Shown: piece after piece, positions 34,276 to 47,849 of the stretch
Layout of the letters: every line of letters starts with the position of its first letter
How positions within the stretch are numbered: position 1 is the stretch's first letter
NCBI GenBank assembly: GCA_022829145.1
Contig: CM040755.1
Span: forward strand, 20,657,563 to 20,721,562
Reading direction: 5' to 3'
DNA: 64,000 nucleotides
Origin: Albula goreensis
Taxonomy: Eukaryota > Chordata > Actinopteri > Albuliformes > Albulidae
The notes under the pieces: generated by a model
Databases searched by the model: none
Seen by the model: the letters and a program-made list of their open reading frames with translations, nothing else
What the model was told of the DNA's origin: nothing
Translations under genes and position numbers: made by a program

Positions 34276-37200
34276 TTAGATATAATTTTGGTTGAATATT
34301 ATACATAAGAGTGTGTATGCTGATGTTATGCATATTCTGCATAATATCTCATAACTGCAACTTATTTTGCAGATTCCATGATTGCAATGTTATGTATTAT
34401 GGATGTAATGTAGTGTTGTCAAGTGTGTTTTGAATCCATTTTAAAATATGATTATGGACAATCTGAAAACAAAAAATGTTCTGGAAGATAACACAGCAGG
34501 CCCTGCTCCAACTCATCCTAACCCCCAAAGTATTAAGCCAAGATATCGTACTTGTTAGTCGATTACTCCTCCACAAGTGCAAGATTGACAGCTCATTTGA
34601 TCACATCACAGTTTACTCTTGTGTTCCAGAAAAAAGGCTTTGTCCCTATTACTGTGTGGATTCTGATGCGTTTAATTACAGGCCTGGAGCAATCACACCC
34701 TGACAGAGATGAACAGGGCTGAATGAAGGCAGCTATTGTATGAGCGGGACATGTCCTGGCTGGTGAGGGAGAGGAACTGGAGGGAGCCCTCCATGAAGTG
34801 CCTCTGATTATAAGGCTGACACTGTGTTCTCAGTTCTGCAACATCAGTGCAGCACATATTCTGTAAGCATTTTACATCTCAGTACACGTAAGTCACTAGA
34901 GCGCAGGGTTTTTTCACATTCATGAAATATAGAAGACCATTTGATTCTACACAGCATTTTATTTACTTTTTTTTATAACACCCCACAATGCATCACAGGA
35001 AATAATTGAGATCCATGTCACAGTCTCACAGTCCTGGACCATAAGCACATAGCTTTTGGGATGGGTAATGATCTCTCTGGGCTTTAAATCAAAACAGGAT
35101 TGAATTTTCCAAGCACTAACATGTGTGCAGGTGCTCAATCTTAGATTGTTACTATGAAACATTATCTTCAAACATGTACCTGACATTATGCATGGCTTTC
35201 ACCAACAAGAATATTACATGGTTTTGTTTCAAGGGTTTCAGGTTAAAGCTCTGTGGTTTTAACATTCTTTTGAATCTGGACTCATAGAAGAACAATGTAC
35301 AGTATAATTGATAATGATAATATGCAGGCAATGGCTAATTTAAATACATTCTTTAGATTCTGGGAGTTTTCTGTCTGTCTTTCTGTCTGTCTAGCTCTTT
35401 CAGAGCTGATTCAGCACTTTTCACCATACATTTAACATAAATGTCAGTTTTGTCTTCAGCATGGTTATAAAAGCCAATGTTTTGCCCAGTTGGTGCCATT
35501 AATTCTCTTAGATGTTAACCTTTCGTCCTGACAAAGAGTGATTATTAAAATACCAAGGTACTCTTTGCCATATCAGAATGAGTTTTATCAGACATAACGT
35601 GCATGAGGCAGCAAGAGCTGTCATTGATCTCTTTGAATACATTACAAGGTTTTCTCAAAAAACTCTGTTTCAACTCTGTTGCACACTACAAGCATATAGA
35701 AGTTCCACTCATTTGTGGTGCTATGACACTTAATTTTCCCATCACCAGTACTCAGTTTAAGGGTAAAATAACGTCCAATTAATGACGAAAAAAACATTTG
35801 ATTTGACAATATGACAGTTGACTGATGACTGATCTATAGTAATGGAAAGAGACACAAAGTGCATCGCTTTTATCTTTTCATTTTGATGAGTGAACAATAA
35901 TGAAAAATAATTCAATTTTAGGAGCCAAGAACTGTCCGAGAATGATCTAGAATCTTAAAGTCTGGGGAAAGCATCAATATCTGCTTTACCACAGCCAAAA
36001 GAACATGTTCAAAATTGCCTTTTAATATCGGAGAGATATTGCCCATGTCACCAGAGACAATGAATCTTGGCATGGTTTTAGCTGCACATGCAGGAAAGTG
36101 TGTGCTGTTGTTAGTCCGGGCTGGAGTTTTGTTAGAGCTGTGACTCTGTTGTTAATGGTAGTTGATGGATCCAGCAGAGATGGCAGCTGGAGCACGTCTG
36201 CGCTGCTGCCAGTGGCCACCTGCAGCTCGCGTTTGTCATTTACATAAGACTGTGCATCAATGGCTGATTTCTATTCCTGGGTCAAATATAAAATCATCGT
36301 AATAAAATCCAGAACATCTAACCAGAAATTTCCACCAGAGAGTGGGTTTTTCTGAGAGCACAACCCTATCAGCTTGCAAATATACAGGCCAGTGCAGAGT
36401 TAAATCACAGAGTGGATTTTGGCTGACTCAGTGTAATTGCACTTGGTTGTGGGCAAGTAGACTGAGACAGGAGAGCGCGGTCCTGATGATTTGTTTAATC
36501 ATTGCATCTGTCACAGTATTTGTGTCTTCCCAAATAAAAGTGGCTTTTTCCTGATTTGGGAATGTAATCATTTATGAGATGCACAGGCCCACAGAATCTT
36601 TCCCACAGATTAAAAGAAAACAATTCCCTGTCTTCATTTAGACCTTCCCCGCTTGTCCCATTTTCTTCATCATTCAGGAATGCTGTAAAATATATACCAT
36701 TTCAAACTTTATACTATAGTTTATTCCGTATTTACTGAATTCCTAAAGCCTGAATTTATTTTCCCTAATCCATGTAAAATACATATAAGTTCTCTGTGTA
36801 TTTATAATACCATTATTACCCTGGCGTCTTAATAAATCATTCATGAGTAAGTGTTATCCCTTATGAAGGTTGTCATAGTACATATTGTGCAAAACAGTAT
36901 AATGAAACCATACATGACATACAAGGCCACCTGAGCGTTAAGCAAATAGCTCATATATCAAACATTAATTTGGATAACCTGTGAAGATCTGCTGTGAGGC
37001 TTTAATTCAAGCTTCACAAAGGCTTCCGGAATACAATGTGCAATGGATTGAGTGTGCATACTTATTTGCAATACCCTTTTAAGCTTGCCTCACTCACCAG
37101 AATATCTGGCATAGACAGACTTTCCCACCAACTGCATCTAAAAATGGGCCAACTGTGTCAGTTATAATGGAATGAATAACAGAGTGACTGTTCCATCTGA

Positions 37201-38829
37201 CTGTTCATATTTTTGTAATGATAACCCCAGGATTTTCTTTATCAACTGGTTCACATTAAATACCATTAACTCCATTGTTCCTACTCATTGTAATTCTCTA
37301 ATCACAATGATGATGCACATTTCCGTTTCCAGTGAAGTGTACACCTGGGGTCCTATATTTCCACATTATAAGGGCTCATAATTATATCAGATGAAACCCC
37401 TGCAGCAGCACGCAGCTGCAGATGCCCGATAGTATCTGTAGGCCCATCCCATCACTGCAATGTCCTTCATCAGTCCAGAAGGACACAGGGACAGGGCAGA
37501 AAGCTTTTTTTTTGCTGGTGTAAGCAGGTTACAGTGACCAAAGTTCTCACAGGTGACACTGCAAATCAATGAGGAAATAGAAAGGAAGCTGATACATTAC
37601 ACTCTCGAGTCTCACTTAAAATACGAGTTATCTTACAACAGATGCTTTCTGGTGAAAGTTGAACTCCATTGTTGTAGCCCTGTGTTTTATCACAGAGCAG
37701 AGGATGTGAAAGGATCAGAGGTAGGTTACAGAAGGTGACAGCATGTTGATTCAGAAAATGGAAGATGGGATGAATCAGATTTATTTAAAACTGAGGAATG
37801 TATTGTTCTGAACATGAACTCTTTCTAAATACAGAGAGCAGTTACTGAAAAAAATTGTCTTCAGAGAGACTGGCCCAGAAATGAATTTCCCATAGCTGAG
37901 AGCAGTGGAAAACCAAGCAGCAGAAATCTCTGATACAATTATCATATAGCCAAGGACAACAGCAATACTAGCGGAAAACCCAGAATGGAAAGTAAATTAA
38001 TAGGGGCACTGACAGGATGCTTAGCACCTGTCCATCAGAGAAGGCAGACTGTTTGCTAGTTTATGCATTCTATAATTAAACATAGTTTTCCACAAACAAA
38101 GGAGGAAAAGGCAAAAAGTAAAGCACATAGTTACCTCGGTTATTATATTACCATCACATTATATACCAAATGCCTACATGCAAATACCTACATGCAGAAA
38201 AGTATTCTCAAGTATTATAATATTGTCTGGAGGTGAAATGTAATTTGAATTCGGACTGTAAAATAAAAATGGCCCTGGCTGGTGAACCATTGAATCAAAT
38301 TTACTTTTTAGTTTGGCATTTTAGATGTATTCTATGCAGCAAATTGATCACTTTTTCAACATGGCATAAAGGACACATTTATTCCACCTTTATTTAACCC
38401 TTTAGGTCAGCTGAGCACTCATCACTTTTGCATAGACAGTGTGCAGTGAAAGTGTGTGGGGACTGAATTGGTGCCAGTTGGATTTAGGGATGATGTGGGA
38501 AGAGCTCAGCCTCCCTTCCCACCACACAGGCATCAGTCTTACATTGCACTGTAAATCATAAAATGTGCCCTGATTAAATTTTACAGTGACTGAAAATTAC
38601 TCTTCTTCTTTTTTACTGTTCCAAATTTCTGTGTTATATTTACTTATAAATAACCTTATTCATTGATAATTAAAATACAAGTGCTACTTTGTGTTTTAAA
38701 GTTGCTTAATATTCAATAACAGGCTTTCTTGTTCAGGCGAAGGAAACAAAACTGTCCTGGCTGTTGTCGCAAAACATCCTGTAAATACTTAGTTGGGTCT
38801 AGACTCTGACACTCAGAGGGCTGTTATAG

Positions 38830-38885
38830 ACAGTAGGATCCAAAAGTGTGAGACCACTTTCCCATTCACGTTTGGACCCTACTGT
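38830..38885. mobile_element. 56-bp miniature inverted-repeat element
   Basis: ACAGTAGGATCCAAA (38830-38844) and TTTGGACCCTACTGT (38871-38885) are inverted copies with one mismatch. The core AAGTGTGAGACCAC resembles the end of a teleost Tc1/mariner-type repeat (from memory). Probably an internally deleted copy. A clear target-site duplication is not obvious. Confidence 0.6.
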
Positions 38886-39149
38886 ACATATAGATACCCT
38901 TTTCATGCCTCTCAAATCACTAGATGACTGCTTGCATACTGCAGCCATCTCTGCATCATTTAGTCATGACTGACATTGACCCTGTCCTGTAAGAGTGTGG
39001 ATGCACCCAGCCATGCCATGAAATGTGCACACCATTAATAAACCAGAATACTCCACTACAGGAACACTTGCTTCTTGCTTTTTGTTCATAACCTGTATTT
39101 AGTGTATATGTTGATGTTGGCATGTGTTCCATTTATACAGCTGTGCAGT

Positions 39150-39275
39150 ACATTGACTGAAGCACATCAGGCTGAATACCATGCTCCAGGGCACAATGGC
39201 AGCTCTCTGCCTGGGAGTCTGACCCCTGGGATATGAGGTCAGATCCCTAACCACAGTGCCCAGGTACCAACCAGC
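39150..39275 (-). repeat. diverged interspersed repeat (tRNA-like SINE type)
   Basis: CTCCAGGGCACAATGGCAG, then CTGGGAGTCTGACC and GATCCCTAACCACAGTGCC, match the layout of a common teleost repeat (GGGCACAACGGCAG..CTGGGAATCGAACC..CCCTAACCACTATGCC) read on the minus strand. Several indels; old copy. Confidence 0.5.
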
Positions 39276-42162
39276 CACATCTGAAGACTCTATTCCCATC
39301 TGAACCATAGGATGACAGCTGCTCCAGGCTCATACTGCTGATCTGCTCAAAAGGCAAAGAGCCAAATGAATTTCTCTAATCCCTGCAAATTGCCTTTCTA
39401 CTCCTAATTATGTTCATCTAAGCACTCCCAGGTGAATTCGACTGGAAAGGCGTGAACATTTTGATTGAGTAGCATACCTTAACACCCTGTCATTAAAACG
39501 GCACAAAGAGCAGACATCACTCGCTGCGGAAATTAGACTCCATCCGTCTGTTTACCGTCACCTAATTGGATAATGGTGGAAACATCATCGCCTGGCTCTG
39601 TTTGTTTGTGAGCTCTTTCTTCAAATAGTTAATTCCTCAGTTCCTTTCTTTGAAGCTGTACTTTTCGCTTTCAAGATTTGTGCTGCTTGAGGCTGCTGCT
39701 CTGTATGGATTTCCTCAAAGGTTTTATGTTATTAAGGTCCCTCTTTTTCTCTCGGTCTCTTATCCAATCAGTTGACATTCAGAGGAAAGGGTTTACCCAT
39801 GCAATGAAAGCATCCTTGACAGTCTGCCAAAAAGCTGGTACAAAAAAGTTGGTCCCGCCATCTCACTTAAATAAACCACTAAGATCTTATGTGTATGGTT
39901 CTTGCTTTTGTTTTGTTTGTTTTTAAGTGGAATGGGTAGAAAGATTCAGGCTTTGCCTCAAGGTTTCTAAGCAAAGCACCATGTGTCAGCCCTTTCACAT
40001 TTAATGGAAACTTAACATATACTTGTATGATAGTCAAATTGCCAAGAAATTCTTTTCCTCCCCAAGTTGGAATCAGCATTCGCCCCTCTCAAAAAATTGT
40101 CATGCCAAGGGATGTGTTCACCCATAAGGCAAGGCTGCCAAATGCTGGGGGTCCTGTCAGCAAGTGAAATCCTCTGCTGCCTAAACCTGACGTTCTATAT
40201 AGCCCACATAATGTCACTATATCTGCCATTATAGCCTACCTGATCAATAGATTGATAGAATAGATAGACTGATAAAGAGTTTGTATTTCTTACCCCCCTT
40301 AACATAATTCCTCCTTACCATAATAACATGATTCTCTGGATTTTTTACATAACATATTTTTACACTTATGAAAATATGCTTACCATAAACCATGTAATAA
40401 TATTCATCTGCCTGGACATGACGTAATAGCTGGCTGGTATGCAATGTACATGTCAGTCTCTGGTGGTAGCTAGCTGTGAGGTGCAGTGCAGTGACTGCCT
40501 TGGGCTGAGAAAATGCAGGCAGGATGACTGAAATGAACCATTTATTTTGAAGAGTATTTTTTCCATTTCCTCTGATAATATTATCCACATTATTAAAATG
40601 TGATTACCTCTTGAGGCTGAGGCTGGGTGAAGTATGTAGAGGTGTTGTTAGAGCCTCTTTTATTTGGATGAGTGTGAGCCAGGGAGCCTATCAGAAATGA
40701 AAGCGAGGATTCCCACCAATAGAGCGCCTCAGTGAAGGACTTAATGTTCCCTTGGTAAGTGGAACACACATAACAACCAACGGGGACTCTGTTTTCAGTT
40801 AGAATGAGCATGATAAAATGAGCCATGCATTGAAATCCAGTTTATTTGTCTTCTCTGTGAAACCCCCCTCTCCCCAACCTTTCACTCTTCCACTCTCCCT
40901 GCTGCCACAGGTATTTTTGGACCAAAAAATGAAAATATATTTCACCCAAACCTTCTTCTCAAAACATCAAAAAAGATACAAACTCCACTGCCATAACCCA
41001 TACCTGTCATAATAATGGCACATGATGGAGTGGCAGATTACTGAGTTCAGAACATCAGCTGAACTGATATCAATCATGAATAAAATATACATTCACCCAA
41101 GCATTTACAGACTCACACTGGGGTAGGAGCACCCAGAATCAGAGTGGCAATGATCTCAAACATGTCTCCAGCTCTTCCATCTCCTCGGAATATGCTGTGT
41201 GTGCATACACAAAGACGTGCAGAGGTGTTGATAGAAATGTTCTTTCTCAGGGCCCCATGCCAACATGCAGAGTCCTTGTTGACAGGATTTTAAAGATGAG
41301 AACATGTTTTGTCATTCAGCCCATATTCCCAGCCCAGGACCAGAAACAGGAAACAGAATGAGGTAATGGCATGATGCATAAACTCACACTGCTTCTACCT
41401 GCTCCTGTCCTATGAACTATTTCAACTATATAGCAAGGGGAAACAAATTTACAAAAATACAACTGTGGAGAGGCTTTATTTATTAGTCATTGCACTCAGC
41501 AAAGTAGATTTGCCATGTATTACATAGGATTTACATTCAAAGAATTCACATTCCTGTCATATACCACAGCATGATTGCTTCTGTTATGAACTTTACAGTT
41601 GAAAATAATCCTGAAATACCCTCTTAACAACATAAAATCCTCTGAGCCCATGGTAATAGGTAAGACCACACAGAAAGGTGGGAAAATCAGAGAAAATTGA
41701 ATTTTAAGATTACAAATTTAATTAAGTTTTTAATACAAATCTTCCAAAAACAGAAATTATGCAGTAAGGATGTGTGTTATTTTGTGAAAGAATTTGCATA
41801 CTCCATCATTCCTGTCATATTTTAATGAAAATGCTTGACAGCTCAAGATGAAGGGGTAAAAATTTGACAATGGTGTAGCACTAACTTAACCAGTCTGGCT
41901 TGCTTACTGTAGCTTGGGGGTCTGTGTTTTCCGTGATAAGTTGTGCTGTGCTGATCCCTGTCACCAGTTTTGGGAGAACTTTACATAGTCATTGCAAATC
42001 ACTGCAAACAGCCAGATGTACACAGAAATGAAACAGTCCAGTTCAGTCTCAGATGAACCTCTGCCTTGAAGCTCAGGCTTCCATCACAATCTGGGCAGGA
42101 AACAATGTGACATCATCTTTTACTGGTCTGGCTGGGTATAATACAATGGGAAAGAAAGCAAG

Positions 42163-42258
42163 CTGTTCACAGCCACCCTGCTTCAGTCACCAGACTGTAC
42201 ACAGCCACCCTGCTTCAGTCACAAAACTGTACACAGCCACCCTGCTTCAGTCACCAGG
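42163..42258. repeat. 32-bp minisatellite, three copies
   Basis: Units start at 42163, 42195 and 42227 (CTGTACACAGCCACCCTGCT then TCAGTCACCAGA) with one or a few changes between copies. The open frame across it (from 42053) is incidental. Confidence 0.9.
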
Positions 42259-42659
42259 CACAGACATCAGCTCCAGTGTCTCCCTGCCTGATTTTACCTT
42301 CTCAGGGTGACTGGTAAGCTTTTGAAGATGCACAGAACTGATATGTCCTCCCATATTTGGGGTGACTGCTTATGTAAGAATTCACTTTTGTGATCTGTTT
42401 TGGGTTGAATTGTTCAAGATGAATTGGTGTAAAGTGGTACGTGCAGATTACAAACATTCAGGGTAGACCTCCACCAGTAGACCATAGCTAATGTGGATTA
42501 AATATTGGATTAAAAATTTCCTAGGAAAAGTAGTGTTAAGAAATCCTGTCATAATAGTACATGCACATGTCACTGAGGGCTAGTTATGGCATGTTCCTGT
42601 AAATATAAAATGTGATAGGTGAAAGAGATCACATCGCATTTTTTAAGTCCTGCATCTAT

Positions 42660-42664
42660 ATGTG

Positions 42665-42717
<53 letters not shown>
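42660..42717. repeat. TA/TG microsatellite
   Basis: A short TATA run followed by about 21 TG units. Confidence 0.95.
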
Positions 42718-42719
<2 letters not shown>

Positions 42720-43904
42720 AAAATGTTTTCAATAAAACATGTTTTCCATCTGTTGTTTCTTCTGTGTTTATACATTTTGTGTGATATAGAGTAGCATGAG
42801 TTCTCGCAAGTAATGCTATATTTAAAGCTGAGATAAAAGTGAGTGAGCTAGTTTATTTATTTGTATCACCAAGGTAACATTTGAGTTCAAAGTATTTGTA
42901 AAAAGACAGCAAGGGAAAACGATGTTGAACAGCCAACTTTAAACTTCAACATTGACAATGAGATCCTCTCCAAATCAGGTGAGAACATCAGGCAGTGAGA
43001 ATGACAAGGCGCCACATGGGCCTTTACGTCCACGTGTGAAATATTTCAAATAGCCGGACAGCCAAAATAAGCGTATACCCACTGAACCCTCCTTTTGTCC
43101 CCCCTTGAGCATCAAAGCAATCTGTTCGCTTCCTCACTGCTTCTGTGGTTGGTTGAAGTCACGGTTACACAGGGCTGCACTGTGACCTGAAGGTCAACCG
43201 TATGTGTAACTCAAGGAAATAAATTGTGAGGAAAAATGCCAGGTTCAGCTGAAAGATGGGTAATGCATGGGCCAAGTTCAAGGCTGCATATTTTTGCTCT
43301 TTTGCAAATGCTGAATGGAGAAACACCCAGCTATGTCCTCGAGATGGACGTCCTCCAAGATTCAAACTTTTCGATTGCTGCTCATTTGGTCATTTCAGAT
43401 CAAAGTCGTTGTCAGCCTGCATCACACGGCACAGAGTAACACCCCTGTCACGATCTGAGCATGCCGACCCGAATTTCAACCCCTCTCCCCTCCAGCTCAA
43501 AGCCTAGAAATAAATTCCAACATTACTTGCGGTGACTATAGCTGTTTTTGATATTAATTAATACAGTATGAATGAACAAGGTCCTCAATAACTATTTCAT
43601 CTTTAATGCAGTATCTCTACACTGTCCCATAGTCTCCGCTGTATGTGTCACTGGGAAAGTCCCATAAACAGTTTTCGCTGTTTAATTAGACCCTTTCACA
43701 GGCACAAATCTGAGTTTTCAGCTCTCTGCTCTTTCTTTTTTCCAGTGCTTTCAAGCAACAACAGAAATTTGAACCAGGAAATGCTCTGGTAAATAAATAA
43801 GGAGTTCCTAAAATAAAGAAGTCATAATTTTCCTCATATGGAGGAAGGATGGTTCAGGATGGCCACCCCCACTTTAAAAGGCTGAGAGGCTGGGGTTGCC
43901 GTGC

Positions 43905-44030
43905 CGTGAATAAGTCCTGGGTCAGCATAGTTTGGTGGTTACGGGCCCAGCCCGGCCTGCTCAGGCAGAAAGGCGGCTTGACCATCAGACGCTTCCATTG
44001 TGATTCAAACCAGACCTGCTGGGACTCCAC
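43905..44030 (+). repeat. tRNA-like SINE remnant
   Basis: TAGTTTGGTGGTTACGGGCC resembles the A-box head and GTGATTCAAACC the B-box of the tRNA-derived repeat noted at 39150, here on the + strand. Diverged, with an insertion between boxes. Not a functional tRNA. Confidence 0.5.
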
Positions 44031-44189
44031 ACAATGCCTGCTCTGGCTCTGGGGTCAGTCGTCAAAACAAATCTACTAGGATCAAGTACACATTCTAGTA
44101 AAAAAAACTCTGAGATGCAGGGACGACAAAGTCAGCAGAAACTCCTTGTGGGTTTGTATTTTTTTATCTGTGGCCGTGTGTGTGCACGA

Positions 44190-44214
44190 GTGTGTATGTG
44201 TGTGTGTGTGTGTT
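44190..44214. repeat. GT microsatellite
   Basis: About ten TG units with one interruption. Confidence 0.8.
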
Positions 44215-45721
44215 TGTTTATCAGAGAGGGGGTAAAAATAAGTGTACATATATGAAAGCATATAGGAGATAGACAGTGTATTTCTGTGTTTGGAACAGAG
44301 AGTGCATATACATAGTGCATATACATTTCTGTAATGGAGCAGGTGTGAATGAATGTGAGCAGCAGTTTATTACACTCCACACTGAGCAGGTGCTGTCCTG
44401 GGGTGGGGAGGGGGTGAGGAGGGGGTTGGTCTGGTGCCAGGGGGCTGGGGGCAGGGTCAGTTTAAGCTGCCTACCTGCCCCCTACCCCTCCACAACCCCC
44501 TCCTACCTTCATTCCCTCACACAGGAACTGTCTGCACACAGATTTCTCCCCCTCATATCCTCAGCGAGTATTCCCAGATGGTTTGGGCCCCAGCCAGGTC
44601 ATTTCTGATCACATCATTTACAGTGTGATTATGGAGCTTGGGGGAGGAATGTGCCTGGGAAGCCATTTGCACATTCTCACTTGCTCCACTCCATACTCAA
44701 CTGTTGCTTCATCTGGTCATTGATTCCTCACTGCATACAGCATCTTAAATATTCTCATTTTAATGTGCTATAGGCTCCTGAAAACCTTAGATTCACTTGT
44801 TGCACATGTGGCAGACAGTACGACAGTATCTGCAGCCTAAATGAATAAGAATTTATGTTTCTATTCATAGACATTTGATCACAGCGTACGTGAAAAATTA
44901 AGTATGCGTGATACCAAAGAATTATCTTCTATTGTCCTGACATCTAAAAGAAAGTATTAAATATAAATTTTCCCATAGCCTGAAATCAAAAACAGGGGAA
45001 GTGCTCTTACACTTCCAAAAGCTGCAGGGATGACAGCCACAGCTGTGGTCATTACACACTTTTCCTTGCTGTGTCTTAATCACCTCTCTACACCTGTGAG
45101 GACCCATCACAGGGCTGCAGACAGCACATTCTCACTGCCATACAGATGTGCTGAGGACAATCCATACATAAGAGAGCAAAATAAATACTGCACAAGTACA
45201 ATCTTAACCCCATATTCACCTTAATCAGAGAGGAAGCAAAATAAGTGTACACATATGAAAGCAGGAGAAAGACATAGTTAAACCTTACTGTCCCAAGGAT
45301 GCTATACCTGACTTTTATTAATTTCTTTTAACTTTTCACTGGTCTTTTCTCCCCTCTGCCTAAATATGTGTAATGATGTAGTGGCAAACTATCAGTGGGT
45401 GACAGTAATTGCCTGTTAGAGCTGATCTTGGGAAATATTAGAAGTTATTCCTGTACCAGCACTTGTGGGTAGTTTCCAGGTGGACACACTCAATCTCTAA
45501 AAACATGGACTTGAATTTTGCACATACATTGGCATATGTTTGAACAGAAATACTTGTTAAATGTGCTTTCACCACTGAGATTTATTAAAAAAGATTGCAG
45601 AAATGCCTGGGAGAAATCAGGGAGATGGGCAGCTGGTGTCTCCCTGTTAAAACGGATGATTTGTGAATATACTTTGGGTAAGTGAGACTAATGATGTATG
45701 AAATACAATCTAGACAAGTGA

Positions 45722-45830
45722 TATTCATTCCAGGTCCTGGAGAGCCATGGGTTTTGCACAGCAATTAAAACAGTGCATTACACACTTAACTCACCTGGTT
45801 TCTTGGGTTTGAACTTGTCTACCACATTTA
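45722..45830. repeat. transposon-derived repeat (non-autonomous)
   Basis: CCAGGTCCTGGAGAGCCATG, AATTAAAACAGTGCATTACAC and AACTCACCTGGTTTCTTGGG match the left half of a palindromic non-autonomous element common in teleosts (GGTCCTGGAGAGCCACAGGG at its ends). The right half is absent. Confidence 0.6.
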
Positions 45831-46193
45831 TACTCAAGCAACTCCAAAAATAAACTCACATCCAGTGTGTCTTCAGTACATAGCACAAGTAGCAGCTTTG
45901 ATCTGGGAGCATACCTTGGCATTATTCATTAAATTGTCCCATTAATAAATCATCAAGCTTCATTTTCTTCGGGTGATCAGCTGAGAAACAGTTTATACAA
46001 CTGCTTTTATTTTCATTTTAACACTATTTAATTCCATATTCTATCTTTGCTTTTTATAACTGTGTTGGAGCTGACATGGTCATGATTTGTGTACCAAAAC
46101 GAACCCCTCTTCTGGACAGGATATTCAGGACCCCTTCTGTGTTTTGTTGCAAAATGATAACTATCATAAACCATACAAAAACTGAAATAATGA

Positions 46194-46198
<5 letters not shown>

Positions 46199-46240
<42 letters not shown>
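46199..46240. repeat. TA microsatellite, 21 units
   Basis: Uninterrupted TA repeat, directly visible. Confidence 0.95.
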
Positions 46241-46242
<2 letters not shown>

Positions 46243-46891
46243 ACTTTATTGTTATAAAACCATACATTAAGACATTTTTCTTTTACATCACATGGTTGAT
46301 ACCTCTCAGCACCAATTTTCCTAAAGCAGTCTTGGCCTTGAGGTGGAGAAAAGTTTCAGTTTGACAAATAACATACTGTTGAAATCAATGGTAATTTTTT
46401 ATTCATGGAAAAAAGAATGGTTTGAGAATGTATTGCTCATAGTATTGGCCATTTTGAAAACGTGGGTCACTTAAGAGTCCTTAACATTTTGAATGCACTG
46501 CTCTTTCCCTATGGAAGAAATAATGATAGAAAAATGCAGTTAGACACTGTATTCCTTGTGCCAATAAGACATCATTTTAAGCAGTTAATGTGGGATGGTC
46601 AAAGAGAACAGCTGTTTCTAACACTGAAAGATTCACAGCTGGCACTTCATTTGACAGGGACAGCAGACATGAAATCATAGATGTTCCCTGCTCAGAATTT
46701 CAGACACTGGGCTTCCCCACGCCCTTTCCACTGATGTTCTCACTATGTCCTTGCACAGTTGTACTCAGAGAGTCAGCTCAAGGGAAAGTCATATTCTACA
46801 AGTCATAAAGCACAGACTATGAAGCTGTTCACTTTACTCCACCCCAGGCCCCATATTCAAAACTGAGCTGGAATTAGACCCCCACCCCACA

Positions 46892-46999
<108 letters not shown>

Positions 47000-47763
47000 C
47001 ATTCTACCTGGGTATAGCCCAACAGCTTAGGAGAGTGTTGCTTTAAACATTGGGTGTTTATACTGTGCCATACTGCTGTTCAGGATCTCTCATTCCTAAA
47101 CAATAAAACAAAACCAAACAGTCTATGCGCAGATGCCACAGTCTATGAGCAGATCAGCAAAGCCAGTGCATCTCACCCACGCCGTTCAGGACCTCCTCAC
47201 ACACTTTCCTTCACTCTTCGAGGGAGAGTTCCTGTTTCGACACAGCCAGCTCTGTTTTGGCTCCACACAGCCAGCTTGGCCCACACAGACACCTCCATTG
47301 TTGGGTCATCCTAACTTCCCCACAGTTTCTTTTCTGGCTCTTCTGCTCTGTCACTCTTACCTCCCTGCTGTAGGTGCTCAACCATTAAATTAAACACTTA
47401 ACAGACATTTAAAGTTTAAGCTAAACAAAAAAATCCAGCAAAAAGTAACGCTGCCAATAAATAGACGCACTCCCACTGGTTGAAGCATTAATGAGTGAGA
47501 CATGCTCTCTCTACTGTCTGTCCTCCAACTCTTCCTACTGCATCATCTGTAAAACCACACTGACTGCTCAATTGCCTGCAGGTGGACCACATCCCCATCT
47601 CTTAACAGCCTATCAGCTTGCCTATTCGAGAGTTCCCACCACTGCTGAGAAACCAGAACTCTGGGTGAACTGTAAACATGTCACTGCCCGAATGGCAACC
47701 AATAATCTAGCTCTGCTAACCAGCTGTGTGTCAGGCTGGCCTTTTTCAGACAGCTTTACATAA

Positions 47764-47849
47764 AAACTAAGACAAACGAGCATGTATAAGCTAAGACAAC
47801 CGAGCATGTATAAGCTAAGACAACCAAGCACATATAAACTAAGACACTT
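47764..47849. repeat. 24-bp minisatellite, about 3.6 copies
   Basis: Units AAGCTAAGACAACCGAGCAT plus GTAT begin at 47764, 47788, 47812 and (partial) 47836. The 72-base core is well conserved; the last full copy has CACATAT for CATGTAT. Confidence 0.9.

Larger units (their letters stand above)
34201..41960. other. intergenic, no gene recognised
   Basis: Unique-looking AT-rich sequence with a GATA/GATC-type short repeat (34245-34275), a miniature inverted-repeat element (38830-38885) and a diverged interspersed repeat (39150-39275). No coding similarity on either strand. Confidence 0.5.

Noticed and set aside
42053..42310. 85-codon ORF with repeated HSHPASVTKLYTATLLQS-type text
   Set aside because: The repetition is the 32-bp minisatellite, whose period is not a multiple of three; the open frame is incidental.
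43905..44030. Possible tRNA gene
   Set aside because: A- and B-box-like words are present but spaced too far apart, with no foldable acceptor stem; fits a SINE remnant.
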